A DNA stretch of 64,000 nt, from NCBI RefSeq assembly GCF_947500405.1, contig NZ_CANMRY010000006.1, positions 124,001-188,000 of the forward strand. Reading direction: 5' to 3'. The position numbers and the translations under genes were made by a program. The notes beneath the pieces were generated by a model. The model saw only the letters and a list, made by a program, of their open reading frames with translations, was not told the DNA's origin and ran no database searches. This document shows positions 17,718 through 25,594 of the stretch, piece by piece; the stretch's first letter is position 1, and the number at the start of each line of letters is the position of its first letter. This stretch comes from an uncultured Maribacter sp. GTDB taxonomy: Bacteria > Bacteroidota > Bacteroidia > Flavobacteriales > Flavobacteriaceae.

Positions 17718-17757
17718 ATTTGTTTATTAGTTAAGGTTGTACTTTATTTGTTCGGTA

Positions 17758-17765
17758 CAAATCTA
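17758..17765 (-). promoter_or_regulatory. Putative -7 box for glmS
   Basis: The minus strand reads TAGATTTG (TAnnTTTG) 40 nt before the glmS ATG. A short inverted repeat, TTTGT/ACAAA at 17747-17761, overlaps it. Confidence 0.45.
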
Positions 17766-17890
17766 TATTAAGTATTAATAAAAAAATAGAAAAATTAGAC
17801 ATATAACTTATAATTCCTTTAAGATGCTATAAATACGTTGTACAACAACTATAACGTCTTATAATTAAATGTAATATATCGAATACTTAT

Positions 17891-19732
17891 TTAATTTGTC
17901 TTTGTGTAAAAAATTTCTAGTTGTAATTTCTTATCAATATTCTCAGAAGATACATTACCACCATACAATACCGTTCCTAAAGGCGAAATCGTAGGAGCTA
18001 ATGGTAACTCTACTGACTCTCCGTTTACTTGAGCATTTAATGCTCTAGATATTCCAATATTTGGAGTTATCATTAATCCTAATGTTGGATTTTCATCTTC
18101 ATCAACAATACTATTAATATAATCCGTAATACGAACAGTGTATTTATCCCCAGAATCTGATTCTTCTAAAAAGCCGTCATAATTTAAATATAATCCAAAA
18201 GCAGTATTATCAAGAGAATTTTCTGTTGCCGGATTATAAATTCCAGTATTATCTTCTGTATTAAATAGATATAATCTTGGAGGCTTAATATTTCTGCTAT
18301 TACCAGAAGCCGTTTGGTCTACATAAAAAACTAAATTAGCTTCATTAATAATCCAATTATTTTCTTTTATTTCCCTAATTAACTCTGTTGTATTTTCTTC
18401 ATTAAACAGCTTAATTTTAGCATATGCTCCTGCCCCACCTTTTAGGTATATTTTTTCAGCATCTTGCTCTGGAGCATTTAAAGCATCTAAAACCTCTGCA
18501 GGATAATTTTCATTTATAAATGTATTTACTGCATTACCAGAAAAATCTGTTCCAACAAATGAAAAAATAAAATCCTTTTCTTTTTCCTCAATTTTATCAT
18601 CAGAAGTATCCGTAGTACTATTTGTATTTACAGAGTTATACGTATAAGTCATTGTAATATTTCCCTGCGATAAATTTAAAAGTGGCATAATGTCATTTCC
18701 GTTTGACGTTAATGATATGTGTAACCCTCTAATATATTCCTTGAAGTTTGCCTGACTTATAAGCTCTGTACTACCTTCTTTATCTAAAATATTATTCTGA
18801 AAAAATGTATTATCTAAAGGGATGCGTATCCCTGGAGCTAATTTTGCATTTTGTTTAGATTCATCTACATCTGTAGTACTAGTATTATCATCTTGCGGGA
18901 TTAATATTTGAAAGTCACTAACAGTCTCTTCTTCATTTGCCAATTCTTCACCTGTAAATGCCGGAGAAAACTCTTGGGTAGAATAATATTCTTCTGCTTC
19001 TGTAAAGTTAGTATCCGCATCAAAATCTCTTAAAAAGAATGTAGACCTTTTTACGATTACATTAAAAGAAGCTTCTCTATCCCCATAAATACTATCTAGC
19101 TCTACCCTAACAGCAAAATTATTTGCTATTATTTCTTCTTTATCACCAACATCATTAAACCCATCTAAATTGGCATCTACACTACTTGGATCTAAAGGAT
19201 CTGTTCCTGCTGTTCTTTCTTCATTATTGGTTCTACCATCATTATCATTATCGTTATCAGCATCTATAACTTTATCATAAGCATCAATAACTCCATCCCC
19301 ATCGGTATCTTCAGAAGAAGTCTTTGTTAGATAAGGAATATATAAATAAACTTCTTTTATAGTTTCATTCTCCTCAATAACGGTAACACTAGTATCTGTA
19401 GCTGCACCATCTTCTTTTTCTTGAGTATTAATACCAAATGTTGGATTTTCTGTAGATAATTGTATTTGAGAAGTTATCTGAGCTTCAGTTTTACCATAGA
19501 TAGGATCATTAAAAACTCCTAACTGATAAACAGATAACTTATTAGTTTGCACTGCATTAATATTGTTATTGTATGCAAATACATCATAAACTTCTTTATC
19601 TGTCGTAAATGGGGTTTCGCCAACAACATCCCCACCTATAGTTGTTAAATCTTCTTCACAAGAAGATAATACTATTAAAATAAACATAGTCCCCACTAGT
19701 GCAGGAAACTGTAATCTATTCAGTAATTTCAT
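17891..19732 (-). CDS. DUF4270 family outer-membrane lipoprotein
   Basis: A 613-residue lipoprotein with Cys25 in LIVLSSCEEDL. The N-terminal block (EEDLTTIGGDVVGETPF, ...VYDVFAYNN, SVYQLGVFNDPIYGKTEAQI) is the DUF4270 signature. Residues of about 140-195 insert a run of Asp-rich calcium-binding repeats of the thrombospondin-3 type (DTDGDGVIDAYDK, DADNDNDNDGRTNNEE, DANLDGFNDVGDK). The C-terminal half returns to beta-rich DUF4270 sequence (LTPNIGIS..., YGGNV). Its role is unknown. It sits 5 bp downstream of the starch-synthase-like gene and before glmS, in a gene order I know as common in flavobacteria, which hints at an envelope or exopolysaccharide function. Confidence 0.85.
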   Translation of the reverse strand: MKLLNRLQFPALVGTMFILIVLSSCEEDLTTIGGDVVGETPFTTDKEVYDVFAYNNNINAVQTNKLSVYQLGVFNDPIYGKTEAQITSQIQLSTENPTFGINTQEKEDGAATDTSVTVIEENETIKEVYLYIPYLTKTSSEDTDGDGVIDAYDKVIDADNDNDNDGRTNNEERTAGTDPLDPSSVDANLDGFNDVGDKEEIIANNFAVRVELDSIYGDREASFNVIVKRSTFFLRDFDADTNFTEAEEYYSTQEFSPAFTGEELANEEETVSDFQILIPQDDNTSTTDVDESKQNAKLAPGIRIPLDNTFFQNNILDKEGSTELISQANFKEYIRGLHISLTSNGNDIMPLLNLSQGNITMTYTYNSVNTNSTTDTSDDKIEEKEKDFIFSFVGTDFSGNAVNTFINENYPAEVLDALNAPEQDAEKIYLKGGAGAYAKIKLFNEENTTELIREIKENNWIINEANLVFYVDQTASGNSRNIKPPRLYLFNTEDNTGIYNPATENSLDNTAFGLYLNYDGFLEESDSGDKYTVRITDYINSIVDEDENPTLGLMITPNIGISRALNAQVNGESVELPLAPTISPLGTVLYGGNVSSENIDKKLQLEIFYTKTN

Positions 19733-19737
19733 TTAGA

Positions 19738-20547
19738 TTATTTTAAAACTTCTGTGTTATAAAAATTAGCATACGCTTCTTCAAACTCTTGAAGAGGAAC
19801 AAAAGGCAACACTGGTTTTTCTAGGTTGGATATGTGACTTTGTAAATCTTCTGGAATTTCTTCCGCTGCTAAAATAACAGCATCTGAATAATCTACTGCA
19901 ACTTTTAACAAATTATTATAGTCTGGCTCCTTCAACGGAGTAATGCTTTCTTCTGAAATACCATCAAACGCAATTTTAGAAACCATTTCAGAATCTAACT
20001 CTCCCTCAAAACCTTTTCCGTAAACGGATGTAACTATTTTACTATCTGCAAATAAAGGTTCATCTGCGTAATACTTTTTTAAATACAATGGTAATAAAGA
20101 TGCCATCCAGCCATGTACATGGATAATATCTGGTGTCCAATTTAATTTTTTAACCGTTTCTACTACTCCTTTTGCAAAGAAAATTGCACGCTGGTCATTA
20201 TCTGAAAAAAGATTACCTTCTTTATCTGTAAAGGTGGCTTTTCTTTTAAAATATTCTTCGTTATCTATAAAATAAACTTGAATACGTTCTTTTGGGATAG
20301 ATGCTACTTTTATAATTAAAGGCATATCCATATCATTAATCACTAAATTCATCCCAGAAAGACGAATTACTTCATGTAGCTGGTGTCTTCTTTCGTTAAT
20401 ATTTCCATACCTAGGCATAAAAATTCTAATTTGCCCTCCATTACTATTTACCATTTTTGGAGTTTCATAGGACATTAACGAAACTTCATTTTGAGGAAGA
20501 TAAGGGACTAACTCGGAAGATACAAACAATACCTTTTTACCATTCAT
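19738..20547 (-). CDS. Half-length glycogen/starch-synthase-like protein (GT5 N-terminal domain only)
   Basis: About 269 residues matching only the N-terminal Rossmann half of glycogen synthase: VLFVSSELVPYLPQNEVSLMSYETPKM, GGQIRIFMPRYGNINERRHQLHEV, then DNDQRAIFFAKGVVET and PDIIHVHGWMASLLPLYLK (the conserved HxHGW). The C-terminal ADP-glucose-binding half is missing, and the KTGGL motif is changed to NEVSL, so glycogen synthase activity is doubtful. A start 42 nt further upstream is open, but MNGKKVLFVSSE is the natural N-terminus. It is divergent from panC across a 106-bp gap and followed after 5 bp by the DUF4270 gene. Confidence 0.85.
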   Translation of the reverse strand: MNGKKVLFVSSELVPYLPQNEVSLMSYETPKMVNSNGGQIRIFMPRYGNINERRHQLHEVIRLSGMNLVINDMDMPLIIKVASIPKERIQVYFIDNEEYFKRKATFTDKEGNLFSDNDQRAIFFAKGVVETVKKLNWTPDIIHVHGWMASLLPLYLKKYYADEPLFADSKIVTSVYGKGFEGELDSEMVSKIAFDGISEESITPLKEPDYNNLLKVAVDYSDAVILAAEEIPEDLQSHISNLEKPVLPFVPLQEFEEAYANFYNTEVLK

Positions 20548-20570
20548 ATAAGAAAATATTTTAATTTTTT

Positions 20571-20584
20571 TTTGCGAACGCAAA
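20571..20584. repeat. Short palindrome in the starch-synthase-like/panC gap
   Basis: TTTGCGAACGCAAA has 6-bp arms around AA. It lies between the two divergent starts and is a plausible operator of unknown factor. Confidence 0.35.
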
Positions 20585-20625
20585 TGCAAAATTACAAAAA
20601 TTATAGAGATTACAGGTATTTATAG

Positions 20626-20633
20626 TAAGTTTG
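20626..20633 (+). promoter_or_regulatory. Putative -7 box for panC
   Basis: TAAGTTTG fits TAnnTTTG, 20 nt before the panC ATG. No convincing -33 element. Confidence 0.35.
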
Positions 20634-20653
20634 CTAGCTTTTAAATAAATTAT

Positions 20654-21499
20654 ATGTTGGTAATTACAACTAATTTACAATTAAATACCTTTCTAAATTC
20701 TCTTAATAAAAAAGAGAGTTTAGGATTAGTTCCTACAATGGGTGCTTTACATAAAGGACACTTATCTTTAGTAGAAAAAGCTTTAAGAGAAAACCAGTCT
20801 GTTATAGTTACTATTTTTGTAAATCCAACACAGTTTAATAATAAAGAAGATTTAGAAAAATACCCCAATACTCTGGAAAAAGATATTGCACAATTAAACT
20901 CATTATCTAACCAAATAACAGTTTTTGCACCATCTGCAGAAGAAATTTACAAGAATAACATTGTTACTAAAAAATATGATTTTCAGGGCTTAGACAGGGT
21001 AATGGAGGGCGAATTTAGAGATAATCATTTTAATGGTGTTGGGACAATTGTAGAACTGCTTTTAAATTTAATTAAACCAGATAATGCTTATTTTGGAGAA
21101 AAAGATTTTCAGCAATTACAAATAATTAAAAAATTAACTCAGATACAAGATATTCCTGTATCTATTATTGGCTGCCCTATTGTAAGAGAACCTCATGGTT
21201 TGGCAATGAGCTCTAGAAATGAAAGACTCTCTTTAAAAACAAGAAATGAAGCTTCTTTTATATATGAAACCTTAAAAACTGCCAAAGAAAAATTTGGCAC
21301 GAAAAGTGCACTTAATGTTAAAGATTGGGTAACAAAGACTTTTCTTAAAAAGAATACATTTGATCTAGAATATATAGAAATTTCGGATATAGATACTTTA
21401 AAACCAATTAAGAGAAAACAAAAAGGCAAAAAATATCGTGCATTTATTGCTGTTTATGTAGAGAATGTAAGGCTTATAGACAATATTGCACTTAATTAA
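20654..21499 (+). CDS. panC: Pantothenate synthetase
   Basis: ATP-dependent ligase joining pantoate and beta-alanine, the last step to pantothenate (vitamin B5). At 281 residues it is normal length. The nucleotidyltransferase HIGH-like motif is PTMGALHKGHLSLVEKA; others are IFVNPTQFNNKEDLEKYPNT, VMEGEFRDNHFNGVGTIV, DNAYFGEKDFQQLQIIKKL and the KMSKS-equivalent GLAMSSRNERLS. It is followed 13 bp later by panD, which supplies beta-alanine, so the two form one vitamin B5 operon with downstream genes. Confidence 0.97.
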   Translation: MLVITTNLQLNTFLNSLNKKESLGLVPTMGALHKGHLSLVEKALRENQSVIVTIFVNPTQFNNKEDLEKYPNTLEKDIAQLNSLSNQITVFAPSAEEIYKNNIVTKKYDFQGLDRVMEGEFRDNHFNGVGTIVELLLNLIKPDNAYFGEKDFQQLQIIKKLTQIQDIPVSIIGCPIVREPHGLAMSSRNERLSLKTRNEASFIYETLKTAKEKFGTKSALNVKDWVTKTFLKKNTFDLEYIEISDIDTLKPIKRKQKGKKYRAFIAVYVENVRLIDNIALN

Positions 21500-21512
21500 C
21501 TAATTTTGTAGT

Positions 21513-21863
21513 ATGCAAATAGAAGTAGTAAAATCCAAAATACACCGAGTTAAAGTAACTGGTGCAGATTTAAATTATATAGGAAGTATAACCATAGATG
21601 AAGATTTAATGGATGCAGCCAATATTGTTAGAGGTGAAAAAGTGCAAATTGTAAATAACAATAATGGCGAACGTTTAGAAACTTATGCAATTCCTGGACC
21701 TCGTAATAGTGGAGAAATTACTCTAAATGGTGCTGCATCCAGAAAAGTTGCTGTTGATGATATTTTAATATTAATAACTTACGCTAGAATGGATATTGAG
21801 GAAGCAAAAACCTTTAATCCTTCTCTTGTTTTTCCTAATGAAGAAAACAATTTGTTAAAGTAA
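21513..21863 (+). CDS. panD: Aspartate 1-decarboxylase
   Basis: Pyruvoyl enzyme that decarboxylates aspartate to beta-alanine for PanC. A 116-residue proenzyme. The self-cleavage site Gly24-Ser25 is visible in [14 protein letters not shown]; Tyr22 and the later [15 protein letters not shown] and [20 protein letters not shown] complete the family pattern. Cleavage would leave an alpha chain starting with the pyruvoyl group from Ser25. It lies between panC and the flippase-like gene in a compact plus-strand run. Confidence 0.97.
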   Translation: MQIEVVKSKIHRVKVTGADLNYIGSITIDEDLMDAANIVRGEKVQIVNNNNGERLETYAIPGPRNSGEITLNGAASRKVAVDDILILITYARMDIEEAKTFNPSLVFPNEENNLLK

Positions 21864-21866
21864 ATT

Positions 21867-22829
21867 TTGAATATAAACATTAAAAAAACATTAAAAACCA
21901 TACTCCCAATTAGCTTGGGAGTTTTTTTAGTTTGGTATTCATATAACTCAACGTCTATAGAAGACAGAAAACAAATACTATATTACATAAAAGAGGCTAA
22001 TTTATTTTGGGTTAGCGTATCTATACTTTTTGGAATTCTTAGCCATTTTTCTAGAGCAATACGTTGGAACTATCTTATTGAACCTTTAGGCTATAAACCT
22101 AAAATTAGCAACAACCTCCTTATAGTTCTTATGGCTTATTTTGCTAATCTAGGAGTTCCAAGAACTGGGGAATTTTTAAGAGCAACAGCGCTTACCACGT
22201 ATGAAGATGTCCCTTTTGAAAAAGGTTTTGGAACTATTGTTACAGAAAGAGTAATAGATGTTCTAATGTTATTACTTTTTGTTACCACAACCCTATTTTT
22301 ACAAACCGATGTTATCTTAGGGTTTATTCAAGAAAAAGGGTTTAATATTAATTCTATTTTTCTTCTAATTGGTCTTGGTACTGTAGGGTTACTATTCTTC
22401 ATATTCTTTATTAAAAAATCTACAAACGCATTTGCTGTAAAAATAAAAAACTTTATTTCTGGACTTTTAGACGGTGTCTTAAGCATCTTTAAAATGAAAA
22501 ATAAATGGGCTTTTGTACTACACACTCTATTTATTTGGTTTTGTTACGTAGCTATGCTATGGGTAATAAAATACGCAGTCCCAGGAACAGAAAGCCTAAC
22601 TATAAGCCAGCTAATGGTGGCATTTGTTGCAGGAACATTTGCTATGGCTGCAACCAATGGTGGTATTGGAATCTATCCTATTGCAATTAGTCAAGCCTTA
22701 GCTTTATATGGTATTAACGAAGTTTCTGGGAATGCTTTTGGGTGGGTTATGTGGATTTCACAAACTGCTATGATTGTAGTTTTTGGGGCAATATCTTTTC
22801 TTGTATTACCGTTATTAAATCGAAAATAA
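21867..22829 (+). CDS. Lysylphosphatidylglycerol synthase TM-region (UPF0104) flippase-like membrane protein
   Basis: A 320-residue integral membrane protein with about eight helices. Family marks are the N-terminal ISLGVFLVWY helix, SHFSRAIRWNYLIEPLG, YFANLGVPRTGEFLRA, GFGTIVTERVIDVLML and the C-terminal AATNGGIGIYPIAISQAL. It corresponds to the transmembrane domain of MprF/AglD without the synthase domain and may act as a lipid-linked substrate flippase; this is by family only. The start codon is TTG at 21867-21869, three bases after the panD stop, since no ATG occurs until after several helices. Translation is probably coupled to panD. Confidence 0.85.
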   Translation: MNINIKKTLKTILPISLGVFLVWYSYNSTSIEDRKQILYYIKEANLFWVSVSILFGILSHFSRAIRWNYLIEPLGYKPKISNNLLIVLMAYFANLGVPRTGEFLRATALTTYEDVPFEKGFGTIVTERVIDVLMLLLFVTTTLFLQTDVILGFIQEKGFNINSIFLLIGLGTVGLLFFIFFIKKSTNAFAVKIKNFISGLLDGVLSIFKMKNKWAFVLHTLFIWFCYVAMLWVIKYAVPGTESLTISQLMVAFVAGTFAMAATNGGIGIYPIAISQALALYGINEVSGNAFGWVMWISQTAMIVVFGAISFLVLPLLNRK

Positions 22830-22860
22830 GTACTTTTTTTTAAGTATTAAAACCAAACTA

Positions 22861-24003
22861 ATGAAACAAATTTTTGCAATTTTTGCACTATTCCTGTGTT
22901 TTGGAGCTAATTCTCAAGTAAAACAAGAAATTTTTGAATCTTTTAAACTTCAAGAAAGACGTGATGTTCAATACTATTTTCCAGAAGATTATGATGCAAA
23001 AAAAAAATATCCTCTTATCGTAGTTTTAGATGCCGAATATTTATTTGACCAAGTAGTTGCTAATTCTAAATTCTACAGCAATTTTCATGGGATGCCACAA
23101 AGCATTATAGTAGGTATTAACCAGAGTGAAAACAGCATAAGATTTGATGATTGTTCTTTTGATGAAGAAAATGGTTTACCTACAGAAAGGGGTAAAAAAT
23201 TCTTTGAATTCATAGGAATGGAACTTATACCTTATCTAGAAACTAGCTATAGTATTGCTCCATTTAAAATGATTGTTGGCTATGATATAACTGCAAATTT
23301 TGGAAATTTCTATCTTTTTAAAGAAAAATCCTTATTTAATGCATATATCACAATCTCACCAACATTAGCTCCAGAAATGGAGTCTAGAATACCAACAAGG
23401 TTAAGTGCCATAAATCAACAAATATTTTATCAAATTATAGTAGAAGATGAAAAAAGCAAAAACACTTCTAAAATTTTAGCATTAGACAAAGCACTAAAAG
23501 CAATAGATAAAGAATCTTTACATTATTATTTTGATTCTTATAAAACTGCCGATCATATTTCTATTGCTTCTTATGGATTAGGAAAAGCCTTTGACAACAT
23601 TTTTGGAATGTTTAAGCCTATTAGTCCAAAAGAGTATAAAACGCAAATACTAACATCCGAAGAACCTGTTTTTGATTATCTAGAAAACAAGTACAAAGGC
23701 ATTGAAGATTTATTTGGGCTTAAAAAAAGCGTTAACCTTAATGACATTATGGCTATTTATGCTGCATCTCGTAAAAAAGAAGAATTTGAATCCTTAAAAC
23801 CATTGTCAGATTTATGTAAAAAAGAATTTCCAAGTACTATGCTAGGTTTTTATTTTGAGGCTGAATATTACGAACAAATGGGAGAGCCAAAGAAAGCACT
23901 ACGTACTTTTGAAAAAGCTTTTGGTATGGAAGAAATAGATTTTTTAACTAAAGAAATGGCTTTAGAAAAAATTGATGCTTTAAAAGCAGACTTCGGATAC
24001 TAG
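22861..24003 (+). CDS. Secreted Fes/IroE-like alpha/beta-hydrolase-fold protein lacking the nucleophile Ser
   Basis: 380 residues with a signal peptide (IFALFLCFGANSQ), an esterase-like domain (RRDVQYYFPEDYDAKKKYPLIVVLDAEYLF in two blocks, then IIVGINQ and FFEFIGMELIPYLE) and a helical C-terminal region with a TPR-like stretch from about residue 320. In Fes-type esterases the nucleophile elbow is GHSxGG; here the equivalent position reads VGYDITANFGNF, with Asp142 where Ser is expected. The protein is probably not a serine esterase and may be a binding protein. It is the last gene of the panC-panD run and ends at a terminator. Confidence 0.7.
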   Translation: MKQIFAIFALFLCFGANSQVKQEIFESFKLQERRDVQYYFPEDYDAKKKYPLIVVLDAEYLFDQVVANSKFYSNFHGMPQSIIVGINQSENSIRFDDCSFDEENGLPTERGKKFFEFIGMELIPYLETSYSIAPFKMIVGYDITANFGNFYLFKEKSLFNAYITISPTLAPEMESRIPTRLSAINQQIFYQIIVEDEKSKNTSKILALDKALKAIDKESLHYYFDSYKTADHISIASYGLGKAFDNIFGMFKPISPKEYKTQILTSEEPVFDYLENKYKGIEDLFGLKKSVNLNDIMAIYAASRKKEEFESLKPLSDLCKKEFPSTMLGFYFEAEYYEQMGEPKKALRTFEKAFGMEEIDFLTKEMALEKIDALKADFGY

Positions 24004-24023
24004 AAAACAAAAATAATTTATAA

Positions 24024-24062
24024 AAAAGCTACTTAATTCTAATGGTTTTAAGTAGCTTTTCT
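24024..24062 (+). terminator. Intrinsic terminator after the esterase-like gene
   Basis: A 13-bp perfect stem, AAAAGCTACTTAA (24024-24036) with its complement at 24048-24060, and a T run. Confidence 0.75.
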
Positions 24063-24125
24063 AGTTTTATAATTTTATATCTTTTAAACTTTACCCTACC
24101 TTTAGACCAAACACGAATTTAGGTA

Positions 24126-25487
24126 ATGGCTAAAACAAAAACTGCATATTTTTGTCAAAATTGTGGTGCTCAATACGCAAAATGGGTAGGACAATGTACT
24201 TCTTGTAAAGAATGGAATACTGTTGTTGAAGAAGTAATACAAAAACAAGATAAAAAAGATTGGAAAACCCCTAGCAACACTTTAAAAAAAGTTGCCACAC
24301 CATTACGTGTAAATGAAATTAGCACAGAAAAAGAACTAAGACTAAACACTTATGATTTAGAGTTTAATCGTGTTCTTGGAGGTGGCTTAGTCCCTGGAGC
24401 TCTAATTTTACTTGGAGGAGAACCTGGTGTAGGTAAAAGTACATTACTTTTACAAATAGCTCTAAAACTCCCTTATAAAACACTATACGTTTCTGGAGAA
24501 GAAAGTCAAAAGCAAATAAAAATGCGGGCAGATCGCATTCACCCAAATAGTGAAACCTGCTTTATACTAACAGAAACAAAGACGCAAAATATATTTAAGC
24601 AAATAGAAGCAACTACACCAAATATTGTAGTTATAGATTCTATACAAACATTACATTCAGATTATATTGAGTCTGCCGCAGGTAGTATTTCACAAATAAG
24701 GGAATGTACAGCTGAATTAATAAAATTTGCTAAAGAAACAAACACTCCTGTAATTCTTATTGGCCATATTACCAAAGATGGTTCTATTGCAGGGCCTAAA
24801 ATTTTAGAACACATGGTAGATACAGTTTTACAATTTGAGGGAGACCGTAATTATGTATATCGAATTTTAAGGTCTTTAAAAAACCGTTTTGGTTCTACTG
24901 CAGAATTAGGAATTTATGAAATGCAAGGCAGCGGCTTACGAGAAGTAAACAACCCTTCTGAAATACTTATATCTAAAACCGATGAAGAACTAAGCGGTAC
25001 CGCAATAGCTTCTACTGTAGAAGGCATGCGCCCTTTAATGATAGAAATACAAGCATTAGTAAGTACTGCTGTTTACGGCACACCACAACGCTCCGCAACA
25101 GGTTACAATGCTAAAAGACTAAACATGTTATTAGCTGTTCTAGAAAAAAGAGCTGGCTTTAAATTAGGGGCTAAAGATGTTTTTCTTAATGTAACCGGAG
25201 GAATTTCGGTAGATGATCCTGCTATAGATTTAGCTGTTATTGCAGCTATATTATCTAGTAATGAAGATATTTCTCTAGAAAAGGGAATTTGTTTTGCTGC
25301 CGAAGTTGGCTTAGCAGGAGAAATAAGACCTGTTCAAAGAATAGACCAACGTATTTTAGAGGCTGAAAAATTAGGGTTTACTACTATTTATGTATCCAAA
25401 AACAATAAAATAACTATCAAAAAAACTGGAATTACTATTGTCTTAGTTACTAAAATAGAAGATGTAGTAAGTAGCCTATTTAATTAG
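24126..25487 (+). CDS. radA: DNA repair protein RadA (Sms)
   Basis: RecA-family ATPase and branch-migration helicase acting in recombinational repair. 453 residues. A four-Cys zinc finger at residues 10-27 (CQNCGAQYAKWVGQCTSC), Walker A GGEPGVGKST (97-106), the RadA-specific KNRFG motif at 252-256 and a C-terminal Lon-like domain (GTPQRSATGYNAKRLNML, VFLNVTGGISVDDPAIDLA, AEVGLAGEIRPVQRIDQRI). The start MAKTKTAYFCQNCG is canonical. It is transcribed alone after a terminator. Its stop codon is overlapped from the other strand by a small ORF. Confidence 0.97.
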   Translation: MAKTKTAYFCQNCGAQYAKWVGQCTSCKEWNTVVEEVIQKQDKKDWKTPSNTLKKVATPLRVNEISTEKELRLNTYDLEFNRVLGGGLVPGALILLGGEPGVGKSTLLLQIALKLPYKTLYVSGEESQKQIKMRADRIHPNSETCFILTETKTQNIFKQIEATTPNIVVIDSIQTLHSDYIESAAGSISQIRECTAELIKFAKETNTPVILIGHITKDGSIAGPKILEHMVDTVLQFEGDRNYVYRILRSLKNRFGSTAELGIYEMQGSGLREVNNPSEILISKTDEELSGTAIASTVEGMRPLMIEIQALVSTAVYGTPQRSATGYNAKRLNMLLAVLEKRAGFKLGAKDVFLNVTGGISVDDPAIDLAVIAAILSSNEDISLEKGICFAAEVGLAGEIRPVQRIDQRILEAEKLGFTTIYVSKNNKITIKKTGITIVLVTKIEDVVSSLFN

Positions 25488-25582
25488 TTCTTACTTCTAA
25501 ATATTCTTGAGATTGTTAACAATATTATTATTACAGCAAGAATAACTATTACTTGCCAAATACCAATTTTTAATAGAATCAT
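25484..25582 (-). CDS. 32-residue TatA-like membrane microprotein
   Basis: A short open frame that starts 12 nt after the aldo/keto reductase stop codon. It encodes MILLK, then IGIWQVIVILAVIIILL, then a basic tail TISRIFRSKN. The IGxWQ start of a single hydrophobic helix followed by basic residues resembles the N-terminal helix of TatA/TatE, but the Phe-Gly hinge and amphipathic helix are absent. It could be a small membrane protein cotranscribed with the reductase, or a regulator or decoy. Its last codons overlap the end of radA on the other strand. The coding call is an inference from composition and position; no homology search was possible. Confidence 0.5.
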   Translation of the reverse strand: MILLKIGIWQVIVILAVIIILLTISRIFRSKN

Positions 25583-25594
25583 CTAATTAGTTTT

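Noticed and set aside
17718-17890. Possible glmS ribozyme-riboswitch upstream of glmS
   Set aside because: The gap is 173 bp of very AT-rich DNA, the glmS -7 box lies only 40 nt from the ATG, and none of the conserved ribozyme core is recognisable. glmS ribozymes are chiefly known in Gram-positives. A GTTGTACAAC palindrome at 17837-17846 is the only structure, and is too short to call.
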